Positions 41,425 through 49,439 of a stretch of DNA of 64,000 nucleotides are shown piece after piece. Position 1 is the first letter of the stretch. The number at the start of each line of letters is the position of its first letter. The notes beneath the pieces were generated by a model. It was given only the letters and a program-made list of their open reading frames with translations. It was not told where the DNA came from and did no database searches. Source of the DNA: Reyranella sp. (GTDB lineage Bacteria > Pseudomonadota > Alphaproteobacteria > Reyranellales > Reyranellaceae). Location of the stretch: NCBI RefSeq assembly GCF_004297405.1, contig NZ_SCVC01000003.1, forward strand, positions 1 to 64,000, written 5' to 3'. Made by a program: the position numbers and the translations under genes.

Positions 41425-43356
41425 ATGCCTGATATCACCACTCAGTCCCGCGACATGGCAACGTCAGGCCACCCACTCGATCCATTGGCGCCGGACGAGA
41501 TCCGTCGCGCCGCCGCGGCCGTGCGGACGGCACACGACCTTGGCCCCGGCATGATGTTTGAGACGATCACGCTGCGCGAGCCGGACAAGAAGGTCGTAGA
41601 AGAATTCCAGCCGGGTGCCCCCGTGCCACGTGAAGCCTTCGTTTGTGCATTCGACCGCACCAACGGCAAGGTCTACGAAGCCAAGGTCGACCTCGTCGCC
41701 GACACGATCGTCGACTGGCATCATGTCCCAGGCGTGCGGCCGCGTATCCTGCTCGATGACATCACCCTGGTCGGAGAGGTTGCGCGGGCCGATCCACGCT
41801 TCCAGGCGGCGCTGGCCAGACGTGGCATCACCGACATCGACAACGTCCAAGTCGATCCCTGGTCGGCAGGCAATTACGGCCTTCCGGACGAAGAAGGACG
41901 ACGGCTCTCCCATACGTTCTGCTGGTATCGAACGGAAAAGAATGACAACGGCTATGCCCATCCCATCGAAGGGCTCTGTGCCGTGATCGATCTCGATCGT
42001 GCCGAGGTGCTGAGAGTCGACGACTACGGGGCAGCCGAGGTGCCCATGCAGAATCGCAACTATGCCTCACGCTACCGCAAAGTCTTCCGGGACGATGTGA
42101 AGCCGCTGGAAATCGTGCAGTCGGACGGCCCCAGCTTCACCGTCGAGGGCAATGAAGTACGTTGGCAGAAATGGCGCTTCCGCGTGGGCTTCAATGCACG
42201 CGAGGGATTGGTCCTCCATGCGATTGGCTACGAAGACAACGGCAAGCTGCGCTCGGTGCTTCATCGAGCGGCCCTGTCCGAAATGGTCGTGCCCTATGGA
42301 CATCCTGGTGGCGGGCATTTCCGCAAGAATGCCTTCGATGTCGGTGAGTATGGAATCGGGGTGCTCGCCAACTCCCTGACGCTCGGGTGCGACTGCCTCG
42401 GAACCATTCGCTACTTCGATGCCTGGCTGGCCGACAGCAAGGGCGATCCCTACAAGATCGAAAACGCGGTGTGCCTGCATGAAGAGGACTTCGGGATCCT
42501 CTGGAAGCACACCGATCTTTTCACCGGGGAGGTCGATGTCCGACGCGCTCGCCGGCTGGTCGTCTCGTCGATCTCGACCGTCGGCAACTACGAGTACGGG
42601 CTGTTCTGGTACTTCCATCAAGATGGCTCGATCCACTTCGAGATCAAGGCGACGGGAATTCTGAACACGGCGGGCCTCAAGCCTGGCGAGCCGCCGGACT
42701 ACGGCACCATCGTGTCGCCTGGCGTCTACGCGCACTACCATCAGCATGTCTTCAACATGCGCCTCGATATGGCGATCGATGGCGAGCGCAACCGGGTCGT
42801 CGAAGTCGACACCGTGGCGGTGCCTGAAGGCCCTGACAATCCGTATGGCAACGCCTTCACCATCCGCGAGACCGTTCTGAAAACCGAGAAGGCTGCACAG
42901 CGCAACGTCGATTTCAACGCGGCTCGTTTCTGGAAGATTGCGAGCGCCGGCTCTCGCAATGCACTGGACCAACCCACCGCTTACAAGCTGGTGCCTTTGA
43001 GCCCGGTTCCCATGTTCTCAGGGCAGCAGTCGATGGTGGCGAAACGGGCCGCCTTTATGACCCGCCAGCTCTGGGTTACGGCGTATCACCCCGAGGAACT
43101 CTACGCCGCCGGTCGCTATCCCAATCAAAGCAGTGGCGGCGATGGCTTACCCGCCTGGACTGCTGCGGATCGCCCATTGGTCGATACCGATATCGTCGTC
43201 TGGCACAGCTTCGGCCTGCACCATATCCCCCGCCCCGAGGATTTCCCGGTTCAGCCCGTGACGACGGCGGGCTTCGCCCTTCATCCTGTCGGGTTCTTCT
43301 CCGAAAACCCTGCCCTCGATGTCCCACCCACCAAAAGCAGCATGAGTTGCTGCTGA
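41425..43356 (+). CDS. Copper-containing primary-amine oxidase
   Basis: The enzyme deaminates primary amines with O2, giving aldehyde, ammonia and H2O2. The 643-residue protein has the TPQ cofactor motif N-Y389-E-Y in STVGNYEYG, the copper histidines HYHQHVFN (HxH), and the third ligand in FGLHHIPRPEDFPVQP. It lacks a signal peptide, so it is probably cytoplasmic like Arthrobacter-type oxidases. It follows the MarR gene and supplies aldehydes and ammonia from amines, complementing the neighbouring amidase. The C terminus (SSMSCC) is cysteine-rich. Confidence 0.95.
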   Translation: MPDITTQSRDMATSGHPLDPLAPDEIRRAAAAVRTAHDLGPGMMFETITLREPDKKVVEEFQPGAPVPREAFVCAFDRTNGKVYEAKVDLVADTIVDWHHVPGVRPRILLDDITLVGEVARADPRFQAALARRGITDIDNVQVDPWSAGNYGLPDEEGRRLSHTFCWYRTEKNDNGYAHPIEGLCAVIDLDRAEVLRVDDYGAAEVPMQNRNYASRYRKVFRDDVKPLEIVQSDGPSFTVEGNEVRWQKWRFRVGFNAREGLVLHAIGYEDNGKLRSVLHRAALSEMVVPYGHPGGGHFRKNAFDVGEYGIGVLANSLTLGCDCLGTIRYFDAWLADSKGDPYKIENAVCLHEEDFGILWKHTDLFTGEVDVRRARRLVVSSISTVGNYEYGLFWYFHQDGSIHFEIKATGILNTAGLKPGEPPDYGTIVSPGVYAHYHQHVFNMRLDMAIDGERNRVVEVDTVAVPEGPDNPYGNAFTIRETVLKTEKAAQRNVDFNAARFWKIASAGSRNALDQPTAYKLVPLSPVPMFSGQQSMVAKRAAFMTRQLWVTAYHPEELYAAGRYPNQSSGGDGLPAWTAADRPLVDTDIVVWHSFGLHHIPRPEDFPVQPVTTAGFALHPVGFFSENPALDVPPTKSSMSCC

Positions 43357-43517
43357 GCTTCGTCACAGACTTCGAGGTCGTAGACGGCAAGACCCTCAAA
43401 CTGGCACTGAAGGAACCCTACGGTACCAGACCTCGAGAGCAGCAAGAAGACCGCCCCCCGAGTTGCAGGAACGGCTCTCATGAACGGACTTGAGGTCTTG
43501 TGCTGCATTTCCCGAGT

Positions 43518-43988
43518 TCAGAGAAACCCGATCCATCTCCCGGCGATCAGCACCGACAGCCAGAGAACAGCCGAGCAGCAGGCGACGAGGCGGACACTCA
43601 GGTGAAGCTCGCCGCCCGCCAGGGCAGTGCGAAGGTGGCGACTTCGATGCTGTAACGCGACGTTGGCAAGCGCCAGAATGAGCAGCGCCATCTTGCACAG
43701 GAAGGCCGTGTTGCCGACATACTCCGTGGGCTTCACCGTGAAAAGCCACAGCCCTGTTGTGATCGCCACGACGACACCGACGCCGGCGCTACGCGACAGG
43801 AATGGGCCGATCGCGACGAGTGGAACGGAGCGGAAGAAGCCGATCAGCCGAAGGTCGAGTGGCAGAATACCGCCAAGGAGCACGCCCACCCCAAGAATAT
43901 GCAGGGCGTTGACCAGCAGATATGCCGTTCCCGATCGCTGCAGCAGAATGGCACCAGGCCAGGCGCCGATCCAATCCAAGAGCGGCAC
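43518..43988 (-). CDS. Four-helix membrane protein, DUF6644/DUF2214-like
   Basis: The 156-residue protein has four hydrophobic segments and the motif LHILGVGVLLGGILPLDLRLIGFF, which is typical of a small membrane family often named DUF6644 or DUF2214-like. VVAITTGLWLFTVKPTEYVGN and AFLCKMALLILALANVAL continue the pattern. It is encoded 12 bases downstream of the DUF6152 gene on the same strand, a common pairing. The function is unknown; conserved His, Asp and Arg suggest a possible redox or metal role. Confidence 0.75.
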   Translation of the reverse strand: MPLLDWIGAWPGAILLQRSGTAYLLVNALHILGVGVLLGGILPLDLRLIGFFRSVPLVAIGPFLSRSAGVGVVVAITTGLWLFTVKPTEYVGNTAFLCKMALLILALANVALQHRSRHLRTALAGGELHLSVRLVACCSAVLWLSVLIAGRWIGFL

Positions 43989-44000
43989 CGGACACCAGAC

Positions 44001-44399
44001 TCAGTTCGTACGGATCCGCTCGGGATACAGGTCGTAGTTCTTCCCAGCGATCGTGATACGCACGGCCTTCATCTGCATCTTGGTTTTGTCCAGGTGACGA
44101 TTGCCGAGGATGACAATCGCATCGCCTGGCTTGGCGGACGTCGCGGTGAACCCCGAGCGCTCCGTCTGGTTGGGATTGCCAAGGTCGATCTGCCAGAGGA
44201 CGCCGTCGGCGGCAGTCACCTGCAGGGAAGGATGTGGCGGCGCCATCGAAATGGAGCGGATAGTACCCTTCAGCTCAGTCTGCGCATCTTCGGCCCACGA
44301 CCAGCCGTGGTGAGCGGATGCCGGCTGGCTCGACCCGGCGAGGACAATACCCGCCGAAAGCAGGACCATGCGACGTCGGCTTAAGTAATTATCGGTCAT
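44001..44399 (-). CDS. DUF6152 family exported protein
   Basis: The 132-residue protein has a Tat-like N terminus (SRRRMVLLSAGIVLAGSSQPASAHHGWSW) and then KGTIRSISMAPPHPSLQV, which fits DUF6152. The mature part begins with two histidines. ATG 44399 is used; an in-frame start at 44411 is also open. It is likely in an operon with the downstream four-helix membrane protein; a soluble partner plus membrane partner is suggested, possibly metal-related. Confidence 0.75.
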   Translation of the reverse strand: MTDNYLSRRRMVLLSAGIVLAGSSQPASAHHGWSWAEDAQTELKGTIRSISMAPPHPSLQVTAADGVLWQIDLGNPNQTERSGFTATSAKPGDAIVILGNRHLDKTKMQMKAVRITIAGKNYDLYPERIRTN

Positions 44400-44524
44400 C
44401 ACAGCGGGCATCTTTTTCCTCCGTGGCGGAAATCCGTGTTCGTCCAGACCAGAGGCATCATAGCAACGACGATGATCGAGATGTTGTCACGACTTGTCGA
44501 GCAACAACCCCGTCGGCAGGCCCC

Positions 44525-45331
44525 TCAGCTGCGGGGGCGATGCTGACCAGCCATCGCGAACGAGATTGCGGCTGCGCGGTCGCGCAGATCTCCACCGAGC
44601 GCCCTGACGTCGGCCTTGTTCATCTGCGCGCCGAAGCCAACGGCGCTGATCGCCATCAGCGGTTTGGCTCGCGCGTCGAGCACCACGGACGAAACCGTAG
44701 TCACGCCCCTTACGTAATGACTCTGATCGACGGCGTAGCCGCGCTTACGCGTATCTTCGACCTCAGCCAGGTAGGTATCGAAAGCCAGGTCACCCTCCCA
44801 GCGCAGCTTGATGAAGCGCGAGCGCAACTCCGACGTGGTCAATCCCGAATGCGCAGCCATGCCCCGGCCTAGTGCAGCGATGTACATCGGCAGGCGTTGG
44901 CCGATGCTCATGTGGACCCGGATTGCAGCATCGTTATCGGCGCGATCGACCAGCACCACGCGCTCGCCGCTCATCACGTGCCACAGGGTGCAGGTCACGC
45001 GATGGTTTACGGCTATCTCACGCAAATGCGGCCGGACCATCGCGATGTAACTCGCCTGCTCCAGCGTCCCCTTGGCCAGCGCGAGCAGACCCAGTCCCAC
45101 GGAGTAGGTCTTGGTGGTCTCGTCGAATACCGCGAGCCCTTCGTGCACCAGCGTCTTGAGGAGGTTGAAACAGGTGCTCGGATTGAGCGCTAGGTCCCGC
45201 GCGATCCGGCTGACTCCAACGGGAGCCTGCGCCGCCGCGAGGTAGCGCAGTACGGCGAGGCCACCGATCAGGGCACCAACGAGTTTCTCGGGCGCCGGCT
45301 TTTCACTTGGCATGGCAATCGTTCGTGACAT
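44525..45331 (-). CDS. IclR family transcriptional regulator
   Basis: The 268-residue protein has an N-terminal winged helix (VGVSRIARDLALNPSTCFNLLKTLVHEGLAVFDE) and an effector domain with GLGLLALAKGTLEQ, CTLWHVMSGERVVLVDRAD, YIAALGRGMAAHSGLT and SSVVLDARAKPLMAISAVGF. Three in-frame ATGs (45382, 45331, 45313) are possible and none has a strong ribosome binding site; 45331 is chosen tentatively. It is probably the regulator of the TctC-type and acyl-CoA dehydrogenase genes upstream, both of which have a repeated 15-bp motif. Confidence 0.85.
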   Translation of the reverse strand: MSRTIAMPSEKPAPEKLVGALIGGLAVLRYLAAAQAPVGVSRIARDLALNPSTCFNLLKTLVHEGLAVFDETTKTYSVGLGLLALAKGTLEQASYIAMVRPHLREIAVNHRVTCTLWHVMSGERVVLVDRADNDAAIRVHMSIGQRLPMYIAALGRGMAAHSGLTTSELRSRFIKLRWEGDLAFDTYLAEVEDTRKRGYAVDQSHYVRGVTTVSSVVLDARAKPLMAISAVGFGAQMNKADVRALGGDLRDRAAAISFAMAGQHRPRS

Positions 45332-45542
45332 CCAGAGTGTCGCGCAGCATTTCGGGCAATGGTTGGCCACATTATTCTGCATCGGAAATGATCGCCATCC
45401 CTCCGAATGCAGAGCTGAACGATGTCGGCGTCACTATCGCCGGGCCAGACCATCGACGGGCTTGCCGGTCAGCCGAGCCCGGCGAGCTTGATTGCCGACG
45501 GATCGAGAAGATCCACCGGCAATCAGCGTGCCATGCCCCTCC

Positions 45543-46517
45543 TCACTCGACCTTGAGATTGAGGTCCTTCACGATGGTCTTCCACACCTGGAGCTGATCC
45601 TTCTGATACTGCACCACCTGCTGGCGCGTCGACGGCGTCGGCATCAAACTGCTTTGCAGCAGCTTCGTCTTGATCGACTCCGTTTCGAGGACCTTGACCA
45701 CCTCCTTGTTCAAGCGATCGAGGATCTCGTCGGGCGTGCCGGCCGGCGCGACAAGGGCCCACCAGCCATCCATGTTCGGCGGAGTCGGCAGGCCGCTCTC
45801 CGCGAAGGTCGGCACGTCAGGCAGCATCGGATAGCGTTGAGCTGACGGCACCCCGACCGGCCGGATCTTGCCAGCCCGGATCATGCTCAACGAAGCGGGC
45901 ACATCGGCCACCATGACTTGCACGTGTCCACTGACCACATCGGCCAGCGCCGGTGGCGTCGACTTGTAGGGCACGTGCGTCATGTCGAGCTTATGGGCAT
46001 TCTTGATGTAACCACCGTAGGCGATGCCACCCGTGTTACCGCTCGCGTAATTGTACTTTCCCGGATTGGCCTTGATCAGATTGATCAGCTCGGGTGCAGT
46101 CTTGGCATTGACGTCGTTGTTGACGAGCCAGACGTAGTTGACCGACGCGACCAGCGTGACATAGCTCAGATCCTTGGCCGGATCGTAGCGGACCCCGCTG
46201 GTCAGGCCGGCAGGACTCGCGGCAAGGCCGGAATTGGTCAGGAGCCCAAGCGTGTATCCGTCTGGTGCTGCTGCCACGACCATCTCGGTGCCCAGTGTCG
46301 TGTTGTTCCCGGGCTTGTTCTCTATGATGATCGGTTGGCCCAATGCCTGAGACAGCGGTTCGGAGAGGATACGTGCGAGGATGTCGCTTCCGGAACCGGC
46401 CGCGAAAGGCACGATGAGCTTGATCGGCTTGTTCGGATAGGGTTGCGCCGTGACGGGTACGGCAGCCATGAGGCCCGCAGCGGCAGCGAGGCCAGCGAAC
46501 CAGTGAGCAATTTTCAT
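45543..46517 (-). CDS. Tripartite tricarboxylate transporter substrate-binding protein (Bug/TctC family)
   Basis: The 324-residue exported protein has a signal peptide (cleavage near VPVTAQPY), IKLIVPFAAGSGSDILARIL, IIENKPGNNTTLG, THVPYKSTPPALADVVSGHVQ and LPDVPTFAESGLP, the Bug-family pattern. It has an excellent ribosome binding site (AAAGGAGG) before ATG 46517. A palindrome and a 15-bp motif precede it. Transporter membrane genes are absent. It is probably linked with the IclR and acyl-CoA dehydrogenase genes for uptake and degradation of an acid. Confidence 0.92.
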   Translation of the reverse strand: MKIAHWFAGLAAAAGLMAAVPVTAQPYPNKPIKLIVPFAAGSGSDILARILSEPLSQALGQPIIIENKPGNNTTLGTEMVVAAAPDGYTLGLLTNSGLAASPAGLTSGVRYDPAKDLSYVTLVASVNYVWLVNNDVNAKTAPELINLIKANPGKYNYASGNTGGIAYGGYIKNAHKLDMTHVPYKSTPPALADVVSGHVQVMVADVPASLSMIRAGKIRPVGVPSAQRYPMLPDVPTFAESGLPTPPNMDGWWALVAPAGTPDEILDRLNKEVVKVLETESIKTKLLQSSLMPTPSTRQQVVQYQKDQLQVWKTIVKDLNLKVE

Positions 46518-46580
46518 GGGGTTTCCTCCTTTTATGTCTTTTCTGTCTTGATGCTTTTTTGTATCGAGATGCGACAGCAA

Positions 46581-46598
46581 ATTCTCTTCTAAGAGAAT
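46581..46598. promoter_or_regulatory. 18-bp palindrome upstream of the TctC-type gene
   Basis: ATTCTCTT-CT-AAGAGAAT is a perfect inverted repeat with 8-bp arms. It is directly next to a third ATTCTC half-site in the motif at 46602-46616, so three half-sites stand in a row 64-99 bases before the start codon. An IclR-type operator is likely. Confidence 0.6.
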
Positions 46599-46601
46599 AC
46601 T

Positions 46602-46616
46602 ATTCTCAATAGTGAA
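46602..46616 (-). promoter_or_regulatory. 15-bp motif, copy 1 (upstream of TctC-type gene)
   Basis: ATTCTCAATAGTGAA on the plus strand recurs identically at 47866-47880 just before the acyl-CoA dehydrogenase start. Its ATTC/GAA ends make it a partial palindrome. It is read as a shared binding site for the neighbouring IclR protein. Confidence 0.55.
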
Positions 46617-46710
46617 CTCGATTGGTTGGCAAGCCACTCCGGCACCGGCCAGTAGCAGCTCACAAGTCGGTCATCTCGTTTCTTTGATTTCGTGAAGGAC
46701 ACTCGATCTC

Positions 46711-47853
46711 TCAGGGCTTGAAGCCGAGTTCGCGCACGATGATGTTCTTCTGGATTTCGCTGGTGCCTTCACCGATCACGTAGACCAGTGCGTCACGGTG
46801 AATACGGCCTACCGGATACTCGCGCATGATCCCGGCGCCACCGTGAATGCGGATCGCCTGTTCACTGACAGCCACCGCGGTCTCGCTCGCGATCAGCTTG
46901 ACCCGCGCGGCGGTCGCTGCGTCCAGCGTATTCTGGTCGACACGCCAGGCGCCGTAATAGACGAGCCATTTGGCCGCCTCGATCTGGGCCGACATCTCTG
47001 CGAGTTTGTGACCGATCGCCTGGTAGTCACCGATGCGCCTGCCCGCGACCACGCGATCCTGAGCATAGGCCGTGGCCGCATCGAAGGCCGCGCGCGCCAT
47101 ACCGAGGGCATTGGCGGCAACACCGACACGGTTCTCGCTCAGCGACTCCAGGATCACCGGATAGGTCCCCAGGCGACCGCCAAGAACGCAATCGTCGGGC
47201 ACGAACACATCCTCGATATGGATCAGGCCGGTTTCGGACGCGCGAATGCCCTCCTTCTTCAGCTTGTCGATGTTCATGCCCTTGGCTGGCAGCTCGACGA
47301 TGAACAGGCTGATGGCGTCGCCCCTGAGTTCGGGGGCGGTGCGGGCTGCAACGAGCAGGAAATCCGCGATCGGCGCGTTGGTGATGTAGAGCTTGCTGCC
47401 GTTGAGCTTCCAGCCGCCGGCGGTACGTTCGGCGCGGGTCTTGAGCGCGCGGATGTTCGAGCCGCCGTCGGGTTCACTGAGCGCAAAACCGGCGATCTTC
47501 TTCCCCGCCACAGCGGGCCGAAAGAAGCGCTCGCGCTGCTCTTCAGTGCCGATCTTCCAGATCGGCCAGATGCCGAGGTGGCTATGCGCTGACCAGCTCG
47601 ACGCGAATCCCTGGCTCATGTAGCTCAGTTCCTCGCGCACGATGCAGTCGCTGATCTTGTCGAGCCCACTGCCGCCGTCGCTTTCGGGATAGCGGACGCC
47701 CAGAAGCCCAAGCTCACCCCAGCGCGCGAACACCTCGCGTGGCAAAACTTCGCTCTCTTCCGCGGCGACGACCAGTCGCTGGTGCTCCGACTGACACAGG
47801 CGCCTGACCGTGTCGCGCACGGCGACCTGCTGTTCTGAGAAGGAGAAATCCAT
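46711..47853 (-). CDS. Acyl-CoA dehydrogenase
   Basis: The 380-residue flavoprotein has GFALSEPDGGSNIRALKT, LNGSKLYITNAPIADFLLVAART, VILESLSENRVGVAANALGMARAAFDAATAYAQDRVV, IRIHGGAGIMREYPVGRIHRDALV and the catalytic glutamate in GEGTSEIQKNII. It fits short/medium-chain or benzylsuccinyl/crotonyl-type ACADs. The ATG at 47853 is 13 bases from a 15-bp motif shared with the TctC-type gene, suggesting co-regulation by the IclR protein. The start context has no strong ribosome binding site. Confidence 0.92.
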   Translation of the reverse strand: MDFSFSEQQVAVRDTVRRLCQSEHQRLVVAAEESEVLPREVFARWGELGLLGVRYPESDGGSGLDKISDCIVREELSYMSQGFASSWSAHSHLGIWPIWKIGTEEQRERFFRPAVAGKKIAGFALSEPDGGSNIRALKTRAERTAGGWKLNGSKLYITNAPIADFLLVAARTAPELRGDAISLFIVELPAKGMNIDKLKKEGIRASETGLIHIEDVFVPDDCVLGGRLGTYPVILESLSENRVGVAANALGMARAAFDAATAYAQDRVVAGRRIGDYQAIGHKLAEMSAQIEAAKWLVYYGAWRVDQNTLDAATAARVKLIASETAVAVSEQAIRIHGGAGIMREYPVGRIHRDALVYVIGEGTSEIQKNIIVRELGFKP

Positions 47854-47865
47854 AAGCCAACAGCC

Positions 47866-47880
47866 ATTCTCAATAGTGAA
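47866..47880 (-). promoter_or_regulatory. 15-bp motif, copy 2 (upstream of acyl-CoA dehydrogenase gene)
   Basis: ATTCTCAATAGTGAA is identical to 46602-46616 and here extends to the partial palindrome ATTCTCAATAGTGAATTC. Being only 13 bases before the start codon, bound protein would overlap the transcript start and repress. Confidence 0.55.
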
Positions 47881-48007
47881 TTCACTTCTGCTGGAAAAAA
47901 GTGCCCGTATCCAAAATGGAGGTCAACGGATCAAGCCGGAGATCACTGAAAAATCCGCACGTTGTACCGCCCGTCGGCACGCCGGTCCGGCCGTCATCCA
48001 TTCTCGC

Positions 48008-48021
48008 TTGCGCTGGATCAA
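48008..48021 (+). promoter_or_regulatory. FixK/FNR-type box upstream of the Cys-rich and eRF1-like genes
   Basis: TTGCGCTGGATCAA matches the FixK2-type pattern TTG(A/C)-N6-(T/G)CAA. Its centre is 42.5 bases before ATG 48057. A class II site would then start transcription at the start codon itself, giving a leaderless mRNA. Confidence 0.4.
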
Positions 48022-48056
48022 GGCACCGGATCTCCCGAGACGCTACGGCTCGCCAC

Positions 48057-48266
48057 ATGCAGACCTTCGTCTTCCGCTGTCCCAGCACGGGCTACAACGT
48101 CCAGGGAAGCTTCGAGGAGGCTAACTCGCCGCTGCCAACCTATGTCGGGCAGCACTGCTTGGCGTGCCGCCGCCTGCATATCGTCGATCCGCGCAACGGC
48201 CGGCTTCTGGCTGACCGGCAGCTGACGACAGCAAACCTGCCACGACATATCGAGGAACTGAGATGA
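48057..48266 (+). CDS. Small two-cysteine-pair protein, function unknown
   Basis: The 69-residue product starts MQTFVFRCPSTGYNVQGS and has a second cysteine pair in QHCLACRRLHIVDP, so it may bind a metal as a minimal ribbon. Similar small proteins with CP-x-TG and C-x2-C-x2-LH are widespread in Alphaproteobacteria but uncharacterised. ATG 48057 is used although the frame is open further upstream. Its stop overlaps the start of the eRF1-like gene by ATGA, so the two are coupled. Confidence 0.7.
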   Translation: MQTFVFRCPSTGYNVQGSFEEANSPLPTYVGQHCLACRRLHIVDPRNGRLLADRQLTTANLPRHIEELR

Positions 48267-48664
48267 CCCATAGCCATGCCATTGTCTGGATGGATACCAG
48301 GGAAGCCCGGATCTTCCGCTTCAATGCCGCCGAAGTCGAGCAGGACACCATCAAGGCGCACAATCCGTTTCGGCAGGTTCATCACAAGGCTGGCGTCATG
48401 GGCTCAGGCCACATGGCGCTCGATCTGAGTTTTATGGATCACATCATCGATGCTCTGCGTGGCACCACAGAGTGGCTCCTGGTTGGCCCGGCGCAGGCCA
48501 AGCTCGAGCTGGTTCGTCATGTCGAGAAGACAATGCCGTGGGTTCACGCCAAACTCGTGAGCGTCGAGGCAATGGATCATCCGACCGATGGGGAACTGCT
48601 CAGCCAGGCGCGTCGTGCCTTCAAGGCCATCGACCGGATGCGACCCAACACAGCCGTTGGATGA
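48263..48664 (+). CDS. Bacterial eRF1-like (translational machinery) protein
   Basis: The 133-residue protein (MTHSHAIVWMDTREARIFRF, HHKAGVMGSGHMALDLSFMDHIIDAL, LLVGPAQAKLELVRHVEKTMPW, VEAMDHPTDGELLSQARRAFKAIDRM) belongs to a small family labelled translational machinery or host-factor protein, related to the baeRF/eRF1-like central fold. A role in ribosome rescue, stalling or dormancy under stress has been proposed for such proteins but not proved. Its coupling with the cysteine-rich protein and its position beside fixK suggest low-oxygen expression. Confidence 0.75.
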   Translation: MTHSHAIVWMDTREARIFRFNAAEVEQDTIKAHNPFRQVHHKAGVMGSGHMALDLSFMDHIIDALRGTTEWLLVGPAQAKLELVRHVEKTMPWVHAKLVSVEAMDHPTDGELLSQARRAFKAIDRMRPNTAVG

Positions 48665-48679
48665 GTGCCTTCTTGATAT

Positions 48680-49336
48680 CTACGAGACGTTGAGCTGCCG
48701 TAGCGCGTGCAGATTACAGAGTTCGATCCATCGGCTGGCGGCAGGTAACCGGATCAGGCTGTCACGCGTGAACTGGCTGAGCGTCCGCGATACCGTTTCG
48801 ATGGTCAGGCCGAGATAGTCGGCAATATCGGAGCGCGACATGGGCAATTCGAACGGGCCCTCGCCGTCGAGCATACGATCGGCCATATCGAGAAGGAAGG
48901 CAGCGACCTTTTCCTGTGCCGTCTTGCGTCCGAGCAGCAGCATGTGCTCCTGCGCGCGATCGAGACTGCGAATTGCCGACGCGAGAACCTCTTCGCGCAA
49001 TGCCTCACTATCGTGAGCCGACAGCTCCAGACATGTCCGGCGAAAGGCCAGAACCGTGGCGCCAGCCAGTGCTTCCGCCGTGAACCGATGCACCTCACCG
49101 GCCTCCAACCCGAAAATCTCGCCAGCGAGATGGAAGGCGCCGATCTGCCGCCGGCCATCACTCAGCAACTTGCTGGTCCGTATGGCGCCCGTCATGACTT
49201 TGTAAAACCAGTCGGCAGCGTCGCCCTCGGCAAACAGCTCCTCACCCTTTCTCAATACCTCCAGCACCCCGGCCGACGCAGCGCCCCTCACGACGAGAGG
49301 GGTGGGCATCCGGATAACGTTCGCGAGGGTCTGCAT
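48680..49336 (-). CDS. fixK: Crp/Fnr family regulator, FixK type
   Basis: The 218-residue protein has a cNMP-like effector domain (LRKGEELFAEGDAADWFYKVMTGAIR) and an FNR/FixK HTH (MSRSDIADYLGLTIETVSRTLSQFTRD, with E-x2-SR). It lacks the N-terminal cysteines of FNR, so it is not an oxygen sensor by itself but a FixK. It would bind TTGA-N6-TCAA boxes such as those at 54104 and 55743. ATG 49336 is preceded by GGGAG. It is downstream of fixJ and a FixJ-site-like sequence is 86-103 bases upstream. Confidence 0.92.
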   Translation of the reverse strand: MQTLANVIRMPTPLVVRGAASAGVLEVLRKGEELFAEGDAADWFYKVMTGAIRTSKLLSDGRRQIGAFHLAGEIFGLEAGEVHRFTAEALAGATVLAFRRTCLELSAHDSEALREEVLASAIRSLDRAQEHMLLLGRKTAQEKVAAFLLDMADRMLDGEGPFELPMSRSDIADYLGLTIETVSRTLSQFTRDSLIRLPAASRWIELCNLHALRQLNVS

Positions 49337-49421
49337 CGGTATCTCCCGGGCTTTGAGCTGGAAGCGCTGTCGATGCAGATCGATATCCCTCCTGCCGGCG
49401 GGCAACTATTCAGGTCTTGAT

Positions 49422-49439
49422 CTAAGGGATTCTACGTAG
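49422..49439 (-). promoter_or_regulatory. FixJ-binding-site-like sequence upstream of fixK
   Basis: On the minus strand the stretch reads CTACGTAGAATCCCTTAG. This matches about 12 of 17 positions of the FixJ site I recall for the Sinorhizobium meliloti fixK promoter, including the TCCCTTA end. It overlaps the last codons of fixJ and lies about 94 bases before the fixK start codon, a plausible place for response-regulator activation. Confidence 0.5.
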
